Shown: one piece after another, positions 27,780 to 36,075 of the stretch
Numbering within the stretch: position 1 is the first letter of the stretch
Layout of the letters: each line of letters opens with the position of its first letter
NCBI RefSeq assembly: GCF_000317105.1
Contig: NC_019693.1
Coordinates: forward strand, 868,001-932,000
DNA: 64,000 bases
Source: Oscillatoria acuminata PCC 6304
Lineage (GTDB): Bacteria; Cyanobacteriota; Cyanobacteriia; Cyanobacteriales; Laspinemataceae
Direction: 5' to 3'
Translations under genes and position numbers: made by a program
Notes under the pieces: model-generated
Database searches by the model: none
Told to the model about the DNA's origin: nothing
Seen by the model: the letters and a program-made list of their open reading frames with translations, nothing else

Positions 27780-28520
27780 CTACTCAATTTTTAGTGCCAA
27801 CATTTCTGGCAATAAACAGTTTGTGGCAATTCGCACCACGCCTAACGCAAGCAATCTTTCCAAATCTTTAGGCTTATCTACGGTCCAAGCGACGAGATCA
27901 ACACCTTGGGCGCGACTGAGATTAATTAAAGCGGGATTTTTGATTAACAGTTTATACTTGCTCATCATAACAGTGTTTCCCGCCTGGGCTGCTTTGGCTA
28001 ATTGTCTGCGGAATGCGGTCCGATTGGCGACTAGATAGGCAAAGGAAAAATTATCGCTGCGGTCCCGAACTCGGTCGATAAAAGAGGCATTAAAAGATGC
28101 AATAATACATCGATTTTCAAATTGGTGTTCAATCAGCATATCGATGAGTTCATCTATTTTTTCATCAGTCCAATAAGAATGGGTTTTGACTTCGATATAG
28201 AGAAATTTTTTGATATTTTGCACCGCATTTAACGCTTCTGCCAAGGTGGGAATGGGTTCGCCTTTAAAGCGACCGTCAAACCAAGAACCCGCCTCGCGAT
28301 GTTTAATTTGGTCGAGGGTTTTCTTCCTAACTTTGCCCCTAATTCCCGTGGTGCGAGTTAAGGTGGAATCATGAATCACCATCGGCACTCCATCGGCACT
28401 TAACTGCACATCCAACTCGATGGAGTCCGCCTGATGTTCGATCGCCGCCAAAAATGCCGCCAGAGTGTTTTCTGGGGCGATACTGGAGTATCCTCGATGG
28501 GCGATAATTTCTAGCTGCAT
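27780..28520 (-). CDS. Glycerophosphodiester phosphodiesterase (GDPD family)
   Basis: 246 residues, a TIM barrel with the catalytic pattern of the cytosolic UgpQ-type enzymes. It shows IAHRGYSSIAPENTLAAFL (His-Arg and Glu), then SIELDVQLSADGVPMVIHD (metal ligands Glu-Asp and the second catalytic His), and YIEVKTHSYWTDEKI. The C-terminus has VDLVAWTVDKPKDLERLLAL, also conserved. No signal peptide is present, so it acts in the cytosol, releasing glycerol-3-phosphate and an alcohol from deacylated phospholipids. It is divergent from the RecQ gene with a 57-bp shared upstream region and precedes the oxoprolinase gene on the same strand. Confidence 0.92.
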   Translation of the reverse strand: MQLEIIAHRGYSSIAPENTLAAFLAAIEHQADSIELDVQLSADGVPMVIHDSTLTRTTGIRGKVRKKTLDQIKHREAGSWFDGRFKGEPIPTLAEALNAVQNIKKFLYIEVKTHSYWTDEKIDELIDMLIEHQFENRCIIASFNASFIDRVRDRSDNFSFAYLVANRTAFRRQLAKAAQAGNTVMMSKYKLLIKNPALINLSRAQGVDLVAWTVDKPKDLERLLALGVVRIATNCLLPEMLALKIE

Positions 28521-28577
28521 GATCTGAATCTGGTAAAATAAATGACTGTCCTATCTTTAACATAACCTGTTTTGCAA

Positions 28578-30044
28578 ATGGACAGCCATCACAGTGCATC
28601 CTGGAATCAGGTCCGGGATACGTTCCGCCAAATCTGGGGATACGATGATTTTAGAAGTCCTCAGGGAGAAATTGTGCAAACTCTGTTGCAGGGGAAAGAT
28701 GCGCTGATTGTCTTACCCACGGGTGGGGGGAAGTCAATTTGCTTTCAACTCCCGGCGTTACTGCAAACCGGATTAACCCTGGTGGTGTCGCCATTGGTGG
28801 CATTGATGGAAAATCAGGTGCAAGAACTGCGCGATCGCCACTTAGATGCGGCACTTCTACATGGGGAAGTTCCCAAAAAACAGCGCAAAGCAACCCTAAA
28901 CGCCCTAGAAAACAATCAATTACGGTTATTATATCTCTCCCCGGAAACTTTGCTGAGTCCCCCGGTTTGGCAGCGTTTATTGGACCCCAAATTACCGATT
29001 AATGGGATGATTTTAGATGAAGCACATTGTTTAGTTCAATGGGGGGATACATTTCGACCCGCCTATCGGCGTTTGGGTGCCGTTCGTCCCGCCCTTTTGA
29101 AATCAAAACCAGCGGGTTCTAAACTGGCGATCGCCGCCTTTACGGCAACCGCTGACCCGACTGCTCAGAAAACGATTCAATCGGTGTTAAAATTACACAA
29201 ACCCAACCAATTTTTACTCAGTCCTTATCGGTCGAATCTCTTGTTACAAATTCAAATTGCTTGGACTCCGCGAGGGCGTCGGCAACGGATGTTACAGTTT
29301 ATCCAGTCTCAAGGGTTACAGTCGGGGTTAGTCTATGTGAGAACTCGTCGGGATGCGGAAGAATTAGCAACTTGGTTCCGTCAACAAGGATGCAAAACCT
29401 GCGCCTATCATGGCGGTTTGAGTGGGGAGGAACGCCGCAGTATTGAAAGCAGTTGGATTGGTGATTCTCTACAATTTGTGGTCTGTACTTGTGCCTTTGG
29501 TATGGGAGTGAATAAACCCAATGTGCGGTGGGTTTTACATTATCAAACTCCGGCCTTATTATCAGAATATATTCAAGAAGTGGGTCGCGCCGGTCGTGAT
29601 GGTAAACCGGCGACTGCACTTTCTTTAATCAGTGAATGTACGGGATGGTTAGACCCTCAAGATGAGCATCAGCGCCAATTTGTGGCAACGCAACAACAAA
29701 CCCTCTATCGCCGCGCTCAAAATTTGATGAAAAAGTTACCCAATCAGGGGAATATTAATCAAATTTCAAAACAGTATCCCGATGGAGCGATCGCCCTGTC
29801 TTTACTGCATAGTATGGGGCAGTTACAATGGCGTGATCCGTTTCATTATCGGATTCTTTCTTCGGGTTCTTCTTCTGGTTTATCTGTTGCTCATCCGAGT
29901 CAACAAATGAAGCAGTTTCTGTTTACCCGGCGATGTCGGTGGCAGTTTTTATTAGAAGCATTTGGGTTTGGGAAAGAGGCTAAAGAGATGCGATGTGGTC
30001 ATTGTGATAACTGTTTAGGCAAGCGGTTTATGGGTTTTATTTAG
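28578..30044 (+). CDS. recQ: RecQ-family DNA helicase, short form without HRDC
   Basis: 488 residues from the ATG at 28578; a TTG two codons earlier is also open. Helicase motifs are in order: motif I LPTGGGKSICFQLPALL, motif II LDEAHCLVQWGDTFRPAY, motif III AFTATADPTAQKTI, and motif VI EVGRAGRDGKPATAL, with the RecQ motif 0 at FRQIWGYDDFRSPQGEIV. After the helicase core the zinc-binding region ends with EMRCGHCDNCLGKRF, where the CxxC and last Cys are kept. The winged-helix part of the RQC region and the HRDC domain are missing, so the protein is about 120 residues shorter than E. coli RecQ. It would unwind 3'-5' during recombination repair. The short form is common in cyanobacteria. Confidence 0.9.
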   Translation: MDSHHSASWNQVRDTFRQIWGYDDFRSPQGEIVQTLLQGKDALIVLPTGGGKSICFQLPALLQTGLTLVVSPLVALMENQVQELRDRHLDAALLHGEVPKKQRKATLNALENNQLRLLYLSPETLLSPPVWQRLLDPKLPINGMILDEAHCLVQWGDTFRPAYRRLGAVRPALLKSKPAGSKLAIAAFTATADPTAQKTIQSVLKLHKPNQFLLSPYRSNLLLQIQIAWTPRGRRQRMLQFIQSQGLQSGLVYVRTRRDAEELATWFRQQGCKTCAYHGGLSGEERRSIESSWIGDSLQFVVCTCAFGMGVNKPNVRWVLHYQTPALLSEYIQEVGRAGRDGKPATALSLISECTGWLDPQDEHQRQFVATQQQTLYRRAQNLMKKLPNQGNINQISKQYPDGAIALSLLHSMGQLQWRDPFHYRILSSGSSSGLSVAHPSQQMKQFLFTRRCRWQFLLEAFGFGKEAKEMRCGHCDNCLGKRFMGFI

Positions 30045-30067
30045 TTATAATTTCTTTGAGACTTTCA

Positions 30068-30112
30068 GGCGGCAGAGCCGCTGATTTTGCATGACATGGC
30101 AGAGCCATGTCA
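30068..30112. repeat. Two small hairpins sharing GGCAGAGCC
   Basis: GCGGCAGAGCCGC (30069-30081) and TGACATGGCAGAGCCATGTCA (30092-30112) are palindromes around the same core and lie in the 3' region of the recQ gene. They may end the transcript although no T-run follows directly. Confidence 0.65.
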
Positions 30113-30130
30113 CGAGTTTTTGGGGAATTC

Positions 30131-30186
30131 TTAGCCCGCGCAGGCGGGCTTTGTCCTGTGAGCCTCCACCCTTTAGGGTGCGGGTT
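30131..30186 (+). repeat. Dispersed hairpin element (GCCCGC...GGGTT type)
   Basis: Same unit as 20654-20714: AGCCCGCGCAGGCGGGCT hairpin, then TTGTCCTGTGAGCCTCC and CACCCTTTAGGGTGCGGG. It lies between the convergent recQ and YflT-type genes. Confidence 0.75.
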
Positions 30187-30205
30187 CGGGGGGATTAGAA
30201 ATAGG

Positions 30206-30916
30206 TTAGGGAATTCTCGGATTAGGGAAAGAACTTTGACCCGTTAAAGAGGGGTGATTGGGTGAATTAACTGGAGGAACCGTAGGCATGGCAGCAGGAT
30301 TAACAATCGGTTCGCCAGGAAAATGATAAATTCCCCATTCTTGGATGCCTCTTCCGGTTAGGATTTCTTCGGCTCGTTCTATTTCATAAACTGAGCCTTC
30401 AACGATGAGTAAATAGTGACCTTGGGAGAGGCGATCGTTGTAGATTTTGGCCCGTTCTTCGGGGATACCTAAACCGGCTAATGCCCCGACTAAACCGCCT
30501 GTAGCGGCCCCGATCGCACCTCCGGCTAGAGTATTCAGCAGGATGGTTGCCACGGTTCCTCCGGCGAGTACAGGTCCGATTCCGGGAATGGATAAGGCGG
30601 CTAAGGCTTGCAGCAAGCCGATAAAACCCCCCACAGTTCCCCCGGCTACGGCACCTGTCGCAGCCCCTTCTTCGGCAAAGGTTCCGGTCGCGTCGGTGGT
30701 GTGGCTAGGGGGTGCGGGACTGGCAGCAGCATCTCCCATTGTGAGGTGAGAGTTCATGTTCGCCGCTCCTGGATTCCGGGACCGGGGGAGGTCTGGAGCA
30801 ATAATTGACAGGTGATTGAGGGAAAAGCCTGCTTGTCTGAGTTGGTAAAAAGCGGCTTCAGCATCTTCATAACGCTCGAAGACGCCTACGGCACGTCTAA
30901 GTTCATCTACAGTCAT
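30206..30916 (-). CDS. YflT-domain glycine-zipper stress-type protein, paralogue 1
   Basis: 236 residues. The first 50 residues carry the YflT/general-stress 17M-like domain (VGVFERYEDAEAAFYQLRQA, then LNHLSIIAPD). The middle (about 75-155) is a glycine-zipper hydrophobic region (FAEEGAATGAVAGGTVGGFI and AIGAATGGLVGALAGLGIPE) that should insert in or associate with membranes. The region about 155-200 returns to a soluble fold (GHYLLIVEGSVYEIERAEEI), and the C-terminus is proline-rich. The role is unknown; homologues are often induced by stress. It is the second gene of a pair on the minus strand, 101 nt after its paralogue. Confidence 0.75.
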   Translation of the reverse strand: MTVDELRRAVGVFERYEDAEAAFYQLRQAGFSLNHLSIIAPDLPRSRNPGAANMNSHLTMGDAAASPAPPSHTTDATGTFAEEGAATGAVAGGTVGGFIGLLQALAALSIPGIGPVLAGGTVATILLNTLAGGAIGAATGGLVGALAGLGIPEERAKIYNDRLSQGHYLLIVEGSVYEIERAEEILTGRGIQEWGIYHFPGEPIVNPAAMPTVPPVNSPNHPSLTGQSSFPNPRIP

Positions 30917-31017
30917 GTTTGACCTCCATTTGGTGTTAAATACGGGTCAGTTGGCCGATCGCAGGACCGGATTTCTGCCGGATTTTGATCGCACAACTGA
31001 CCCCGTGGAAAAGGGAA

Positions 31018-31596
31018 TTAGTCGGAGAGGAGAGTGCTTCTCCTGGGCGATCGCTCGTGGATTTCCCAATCTTGGATACCGCGAGCGTTTAAAATGCGAC
31101 TGGCAAGGGCAATTTCGCGATCGCTGCCGGTGAGAATCAGCAGGTAATCCCCTTGAATCACCCGTTCCCAATAGCGTTGAGCGCGCTCATGAGACATCCC
31201 CTCAGCCATCAAACGACCCACGATACCCCCAGTCGCGGTACCGATCGCCCCTCCTGCAACCAAAACCGTTCCTGCGGTTGCCACTTCGACCCCAGCCAGG
31301 AGGATAGGTCCAATCCCAGAAAGTGCTAGAATGCTCAGGCCAACCAGCAACCCCAGAACCATCCCTACACTTCCCCCGGTTAGAGTACCGGCAAGTCCGG
31401 TGGCTGGCACTGGATTATCGAGGGTTTTTATTTCCACTGAATGGGGAGTAATCGACCGAATTCGATTCCGTTTTCGGGCGATCGCTGAAATGTTTTTCAT
31501 CGGAAAGCCTGCGGATTTTAGGTCGCACAGAGCGACTGCGGCTTTTTCCATACTGGGGAATAATCCCACCGCTCGTTTCTGTGGATTGAATACCAT
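31018..31596 (-). CDS. YflT-domain glycine-zipper stress-type protein, paralogue 2
   Basis: 192 residues with the same plan as its neighbour: YflT-like opening (AVGLFPSMEKAAVALCDLKS), a glycine-zipper membrane region (GLAGTLTGGSVGMVLGLLVG and GGAIGTATGGIVGRLMAEGM), then MSHERAQRYWERVIQGDYLL, which matches the IPEERAKIYNDRLSQGHYLL of paralogue 1. The conserved alignment shows an old duplication rather than a recent one. It probably shares a promoter with the 30206-30916 gene. No function is established. Confidence 0.75.
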   Translation of the reverse strand: MVFNPQKRAVGLFPSMEKAAVALCDLKSAGFPMKNISAIARKRNRIRSITPHSVEIKTLDNPVPATGLAGTLTGGSVGMVLGLLVGLSILALSGIGPILLAGVEVATAGTVLVAGGAIGTATGGIVGRLMAEGMSHERAQRYWERVIQGDYLLILTGSDREIALASRILNARGIQDWEIHERSPRRSTLLSD

Positions 31597-31805
31597 GCTT
31601 CCTCTCTTTACAATTCATTAAAATTGACGTGATTTTTCTGAGAATTGTGGTAAAATAAAGTGGTTAAAAACGGGTTTCTATCCTTCCTAGGATATCCACA
31701 ATCTCGAAGAGAATCCCTCACCCTTTAGAATGACCTTTCGCTCTATCGGTAGAAAGATAAAAGCTGCATCGCCTTCTCGACTAATGCAGCCTGATTCAGA
31801 TTCCT

Positions 31806-31925
31806 AATATCAAGTCGGGTGGATTAACTTAAAAAACTATTTCGCTTCCTCTTCTCCCGCTTCCCTCTCAGGGAAGGGGGTTGGGGGGATAGGTCACTCT
31901 GGCTGATCGAACCAACATGATATAA
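31806..31925 (-). repeat. Dispersed repeat (AATATCAAGTC...AAGGGGGTTGGGGGG)
   Basis: AATATCAAGTC and GGATTAAC at one end, a central hairpin TTCCCTCTCAGGGAA inside TCTCCCGC...GGGGGTTGGGGGG, and ATGATATAA at the other end. The same blocks, in the other orientation, occur at 52316-52576. No ORF is inside. Confidence 0.6.
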
Positions 31926-31954
31926 TTCTCCCGATTTTCGTGAATTTTTTGAGT

Positions 31955-32245
31955 TTAGTTGTTGGTTTCTTCCACCGGGGGCGGGGGTTGAGTTAGGCCC
32001 CAACGATTCAAGAGATTAACCACCCCGATCGCCGCTACCACCCCAATACTCAGGCCAATAACGATTAAAATTATATAAAGCTGTTTAAAGGCTTGTTTTG
32101 TCGCAGAAACGTTAGAGTTGGGGAGATTTTCCGGTTGCTGGGGACTCCCAACTTCTGGATTAGCAACGTCAACTCCATCGGCTGTAGGCGGTGGCAGTTC
32201 ATGAGAATTTAAAGGTGCAGGGGATGGATCGGTGGGTCGATTCAT
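31955..32245 (-). CDS. Small single-span membrane protein, unknown function
   Basis: 96 residues. An N-terminal 50 residues rich in Pro, Asn and Ser lead to one membrane helix (about 56-82, LYIILIVIGLSIGVVAAIGV), and a short proline-rich tail (LTQPPPPVEETNN) follows. It resembles uncharacterised small cyanobacterial proteins, but I recognise no named family. It is divergent from the 32515 gene across a region that contains the structured block at 32320-32414. Confidence 0.65.
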   Translation of the reverse strand: MNRPTDPSPAPLNSHELPPPTADGVDVANPEVGSPQQPENLPNSNVSATKQAFKQLYIILIVIGLSIGVVAAIGVVNLLNRWGLTQPPPPVEETNN

Positions 32246-32319
32246 AATGTCAGATTTATCAGCGTTTTTCTTAATATAGCAGACGGTCTGGATTGGCTGC
32301 TTGCTGAAAGATTTTAGAG

Positions 32320-32414
32320 GCGGTTCACCGGATGCCTCGATTCAAGGGATGGAGATTGATCCGATGACGAACGTTCCATCCTGACCCTTTCTCGGTGAAC
32401 CGCGTCCCTGAATC
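32320..32414 (+). ncRNA. Candidate structured element with pseudoknot topology
   Basis: Arm A GCGGTTCACCG (32320-32330) is the exact reverse complement of A' CGGTGAACCGC (32393-32403). Arm B GATTCAAGGGA (32339-32349) pairs, with one bulge, with B' TCCCTGAATC (32405-32414), and inner arms GGATGGA (32347-32353) and TCCATCC (32375-32381) form a hairpin that competes with B over three bases. The order A-B-A'-B' is that of an H-type pseudoknot and not of a simple inverted repeat. It ends 100 nt before the ATG of 32515 on the plus strand and could be a 5' leader element. No known RNA family is recognised. Confidence 0.35.
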
Positions 32415-32514
32415 AAATCCTGGGGAAACAAACTTTTACCCATAAGGGTTCAACCGCACCCCCTCGGGTTTAAAATTAGGGGAAACTCCGGCCCTTCCTG
32501 AATTCCTGGTAACC

Positions 32515-34107
32515 ATGAGTAGAGATTTATTTGCCCAAACTGCGATCGCTCAAATTCCTAAAATCCTGACCCTGTGCGATCGCAACCGCCATAGTCCCAC
32601 CTACGGCTGTTTTGACCGCAATTTCTGGCATTATAAAATTATCGATTTTCCCAGTGGAATGGCCCAAGAATTTGTTTGGCCCCTGGCTTTAGCCTACCAA
32701 ACAAACTTACCAGATAACCCCTTTTATCACCAACTCGCACTCCGAGATTGGGTCGAAGCGGGAATCCTTTATGCTGCTCATTCCGCTCATCCGGATGGGT
32801 CTTGCGATGATTATTTTCCCTACGAAAGAGCCAGTGGTGCTGCGGCTTTTTCCCTGTTGGCTTGTTTGGAAAGTTACACCCTCCTCAATCTGAACAATTT
32901 TGAACTTCTAAAATTTTTTGAACATCGCGCCACCGGGTTAGCCAATCATCATGAAAGTGGTCAACTCAGTAACCATCAAGCGTTAATTACCTTATGTTTA
33001 GAATTGATATCTCGTCTGTTAGAAACGGACCGTTGGGACCGGGCTAAAACTGAACGAATCGAACGGGTTTTATCTTGGCAAAGTTCCGAAGGCTGGTTTC
33101 AGGAATATGAAGGCTGTGACCCCGGTTATCATACCCTGACTATTGCTTGTTTAGCTCGACTTTATGAACTCTCTCCTGACCCGCGTCTGAAAGAATCCTT
33201 GATAAAAGCGGTAGAACTCGCCACTCAATTTATCCATCCTGATGGGTCTTATGGGGGAGAATATGCGAGTCGAAATACTTATAATTTTTTCCCGCATGGC
33301 TTTGAATGGGTGGGAAAATGGATGCCAGAAGCGTTAGCTATTAATGATTTATTTTTAAAAGGCATAGCAGCCGGTTTAGTTCCCTGTTATGCCGATGACC
33401 ATATTATTGGCCATCATACTTGGAGTTATTTATTAGCATGGCGCGATTTTGTCGAAAATCGACCGGCTTTGCCGCCTCGTCCTTCCGGACAGTTTTGGTT
33501 ACCAGAGGCCCAGTTGTTGATAGACCGCCGAGAAAATACGGAGCTTTATTTGGCTTTAAATAAAGGGGGGGTTTTTAAAGTCTTTCGGGAGGGAAAACTG
33601 GTGGCTTCTGATACTCAATTTTCTCTAAGTGTCTCCCAAGGAAATCGGATTAAAAATGCTGTAGCACATTTAATTGACCGCTATGATTATCTTGTCCAAT
33701 CCGATGAAATTTTGATCCAAGGTCGATTGGGTTGGGCCAAGCAAAAGCAAATGAACCCGGTGAATTTGTTGATTTTGCGAGTGGTGATGCTCACCGTAGG
33801 CCGATTTTTTCCTAATTTGATTCGGAAATTGTTGCAAAAAATGTTGATTACCGGCAAGGAACAAGCCCCGTTTCAATTTATCCGGCGCTTGCAATGGAAA
33901 GATGGAAAATGGCAGGTTAGTGATGAATTAATGGCCGAGTCTTGGCGGAATGTTCAATCCATTGGCATTGGGGGAGACCAAACCTCAATTTATGTAGTGA
34001 TGAGTCGCACCTTTCAGGCGGGTCAATTGCAACCCTGGCTAGATTTAAGCGATCGCCTCCCTTCCCTGACTCATCAAGAACCCCTCAAAGTTGAACGCCA
34101 GTTCTAA
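32515..34107 (+). CDS. 530-residue protein of unknown function, possible alpha/alpha-barrel
   Basis: No signal peptide or membrane segment is visible. The first 320 residues are helix-rich with repeated aromatic and histidine motifs (YGCFDRNFWHYKIIDFPSG, FYHQLALRDWVEAGILYAAH, HPDGSYGGEYASRNTYNF). This pattern suggests an (alpha/alpha)6 toroid like heparinase II/III-type lyases or glycoside hydrolases. The C-terminal 200 residues look more beta-rich, which would suit a two-domain lyase, but I see no confirmed catalytic set. It is probably tied to polysaccharide metabolism, although this is inference. It is monocistronic and followed by a membrane protein gene 116 bp downstream. Confidence 0.6.
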   Translation: MSRDLFAQTAIAQIPKILTLCDRNRHSPTYGCFDRNFWHYKIIDFPSGMAQEFVWPLALAYQTNLPDNPFYHQLALRDWVEAGILYAAHSAHPDGSCDDYFPYERASGAAAFSLLACLESYTLLNLNNFELLKFFEHRATGLANHHESGQLSNHQALITLCLELISRLLETDRWDRAKTERIERVLSWQSSEGWFQEYEGCDPGYHTLTIACLARLYELSPDPRLKESLIKAVELATQFIHPDGSYGGEYASRNTYNFFPHGFEWVGKWMPEALAINDLFLKGIAAGLVPCYADDHIIGHHTWSYLLAWRDFVENRPALPPRPSGQFWLPEAQLLIDRRENTELYLALNKGGVFKVFREGKLVASDTQFSLSVSQGNRIKNAVAHLIDRYDYLVQSDEILIQGRLGWAKQKQMNPVNLLILRVVMLTVGRFFPNLIRKLLQKMLITGKEQAPFQFIRRLQWKDGKWQVSDELMAESWRNVQSIGIGGDQTSIYVVMSRTFQAGQLQPWLDLSDRLPSLTHQEPLKVERQF

Positions 34108-34223
34108 TTTTTCGGCTGTTGCTTGGGTCTTATGCCAATTTGTAGACTGTCACAATCTACTAGAAATTGACGGCAAATTGTAGCCATACTAGAGGCGATT
34201 AACACAAACAAAGCCGGAGTTTT

Positions 34224-34997
34224 ATGAGATTTAACTTTTTCGGTGGATTTTCCCTCGGGTTGGTGGTCATTTTACTGTTGGCATTTGGGATTTTAAATTG
34301 GTTAAATATCCCGGCGGGCAATTTTTTAGATTGGGTGATTGGCGGGGCCAGTTTTTTATGGTTAGTGGTGATTGTGACCGTTCCTTGGAATATCTATTTC
34401 CAAGCGAAAGAAGTTGTCGCTGATGCAGAACAATCCCAGGAAAAAAATATCCCGATTGAAGCCAAGCAGTTGGGATATGTTCAGCGGATTGCCAAACGCT
34501 CTCTATGGATTGCCATCGCCCTACATATCATTTCTGCCCTAGTTTTATATGGGTTGGCCGCCACCGGAATTAGTGCGGTGGGATATATCAGTTCCGTGGC
34601 GGCTTTGTTGTTAACCGGGTTACGTCCGGTGATTCGGGCTTATGAATATATTGCTACCCGGTTAAGCATGATTCGCCGTGAGTTTAAGTATCCCCGGGAA
34701 GATGTTTTAGAACTGCGCGATCGCGTCTTTATTTTAGAGGAGCAAATTAAATATATCTCTGATAGTTTAGATGAAAACAAAGCCGATTCCTGGGCCTCCA
34801 AGAAAAACCGTCAAGCGGCGGCATTACGCCAAGATTTAAGTCAAATTGCCTCCTCGCTGGAAACCTTGCGATCAACGAATCAAGCGGAACATAATGCCCT
34901 GAAGAAAGAGGCACAGAATGCGATCGCTCAATTAACCACCGATGGACAATTCCTCGATCATGTTCGAGAAATTATTCGCTTTTTCAAAACCGCCTAA
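34224..34997 (+). CDS. Conserved membrane protein with coiled-coil tail, unknown function
   Basis: 257 residues. Four membrane segments occupy about residues 6-150: LGLVVILLLAFGILNWL, VIGGASFLWLVVIVTVPWNI, LWIAIALHIISALVLYGLAA, and a fourth near YISSVAALLLTGLRPVI. The soluble C-terminal 100 residues contain a coiled coil (LELRDRVFILEEQIKYISDS and LRQDLSQIASSLETLRSTNQ). I recognise no named family. It may form homo-oligomers at the membrane. It ends 23 nt before a strong terminator and is transcribed alone. Confidence 0.7.
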   Translation: MRFNFFGGFSLGLVVILLLAFGILNWLNIPAGNFLDWVIGGASFLWLVVIVTVPWNIYFQAKEVVADAEQSQEKNIPIEAKQLGYVQRIAKRSLWIAIALHIISALVLYGLAATGISAVGYISSVAALLLTGLRPVIRAYEYIATRLSMIRREFKYPREDVLELRDRVFILEEQIKYISDSLDENKADSWASKKNRQAAALRQDLSQIASSLETLRSTNQAEHNALKKEAQNAIAQLTTDGQFLDHVREIIRFFKTA

Positions 34998-35020
34998 CGG
35001 TACTGCTGCGGTTCTCTCAA

Positions 35021-35049
35021 CCCCCAGAGGTCAACTTTGGGGGTTTTTT
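35021..35049 (+). terminator. Rho-independent terminator after the 34224 gene
   Basis: CCCCCA (35021-35026) pairs with TGGGGG (35038-35043), with possible extra pairs inside, and TTTTTT follows. It is oriented for the plus-strand membrane protein gene. Confidence 0.85.
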
Positions 35050-35152
35050 GTGGGAAAAACTCTATCTAAAGATGCGGTCAACTCAAGCTATAATTCACCT
35101 CCAGATAGAGTGACGCAGTAAAAATAATCTGTTATTTTCCAAATAATAGAGT

Positions 35153-36010
35153 TTGGAAACAGCAGTGCCACGACAACTATTTAGGCTATTAATTGGATTT
35201 GTGATTGGGCTAGTGGGAGTCTTGAGTTACTGTACAACCCAAGTGGAAAACCCGATTACGGGAGAACAGCAACGCATCCGTTTATCTCCGACAGAAGAGG
35301 TGCAACTCGGATTACAAACCCGAGGACAACTGGCGCAACAATTTGGGGGTTTATACCAGGATGCATCAGTTCAGGACTCGGTTGAACGGGTGGGTCAGAG
35401 AATTGTCCAGCAATCGGTGGTTTCGCAATCGGAATATCCGTTTGAATTTCATGTGCTTCAGGATTCAGAAACTGTGAATGCGTTTGCACTCCCAGGCGGG
35501 CAAATTTTTATTACCAATGCGTTACTGCAACGGCTGAATTCCCAATCGCAACTGGCGGGAATTTTAGGCCATGAAATTGGTCATGTGGTGGCGCGACATG
35601 GTGCAGAACATTTAGCCAAACGGGAACTGGGTTCTACCCTAGTCACAGCAGTGGGAGTTGCCACCACCGATGAACAAGGACGAGGGAGACAAACCGCCGC
35701 GATCGCCCGAGTTGCTAATGAAATGATTGCCTTGCGATATGGACGCGAAGCGGAATTAGAAAGCGATCGCCTCGGGGTGCAGTTCATGGCAGAAGCGGGT
35801 TATGACCCCAGAGGCATGATTGAAGTGATGAAAATCCTCGGTGACGCGCAATCGGGTTCACCCTCCCCAGAATTTTTGAGTACACACCCCAATCCCGATA
35901 ACCGCATTCAACGCTTAGAAGAGGCGATCGCGGAAGATTTTCCCAATGGGATTCCGCCTCAATTAGAGAGTAAACATCAGAACTTATATCCCGTTGCACT
36001 TCTGCCATAA
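35153..36010 (+). CDS. M48-family zinc metalloprotease, membrane-anchored
   Basis: 285 residues from TTG at 35153; a GTG at 35165 is an alternative start. Residues 10-27 form one membrane anchor or signal segment (LFRLLIGFVIGLVGVLSYC). The peptidase core shows FALPGGQIFITNALL, then HEIGH at 140-144 (zinc ligands and catalytic Glu), and REAELESDRLGVQFMAEAGY supplies the third zinc ligand. The end motif STHPNPDNRIQRL is the family C-terminus. This type of BepA/LoiP-like protease sits in the periplasm and degrades or helps fold envelope proteins. A Cys at the end of the hydrophobic stretch (GVLSYC) suggests a possible lipoprotein. It converges on the ABC transporter gene with a 65-bp gap. Confidence 0.9.
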   Translation: METAVPRQLFRLLIGFVIGLVGVLSYCTTQVENPITGEQQRIRLSPTEEVQLGLQTRGQLAQQFGGLYQDASVQDSVERVGQRIVQQSVVSQSEYPFEFHVLQDSETVNAFALPGGQIFITNALLQRLNSQSQLAGILGHEIGHVVARHGAEHLAKRELGSTLVTAVGVATTDEQGRGRQTAAIARVANEMIALRYGREAELESDRLGVQFMAEAGYDPRGMIEVMKILGDAQSGSPSPEFLSTHPNPDNRIQRLEEAIAEDFPNGIPPQLESKHQNLYPVALLP

Positions 36011-36075
36011 ATCTTAGAATTCTGGATAATAAACTGCTAGAACTTTTGCTGTTTTTGGACTTCTCTATTCTCCAA

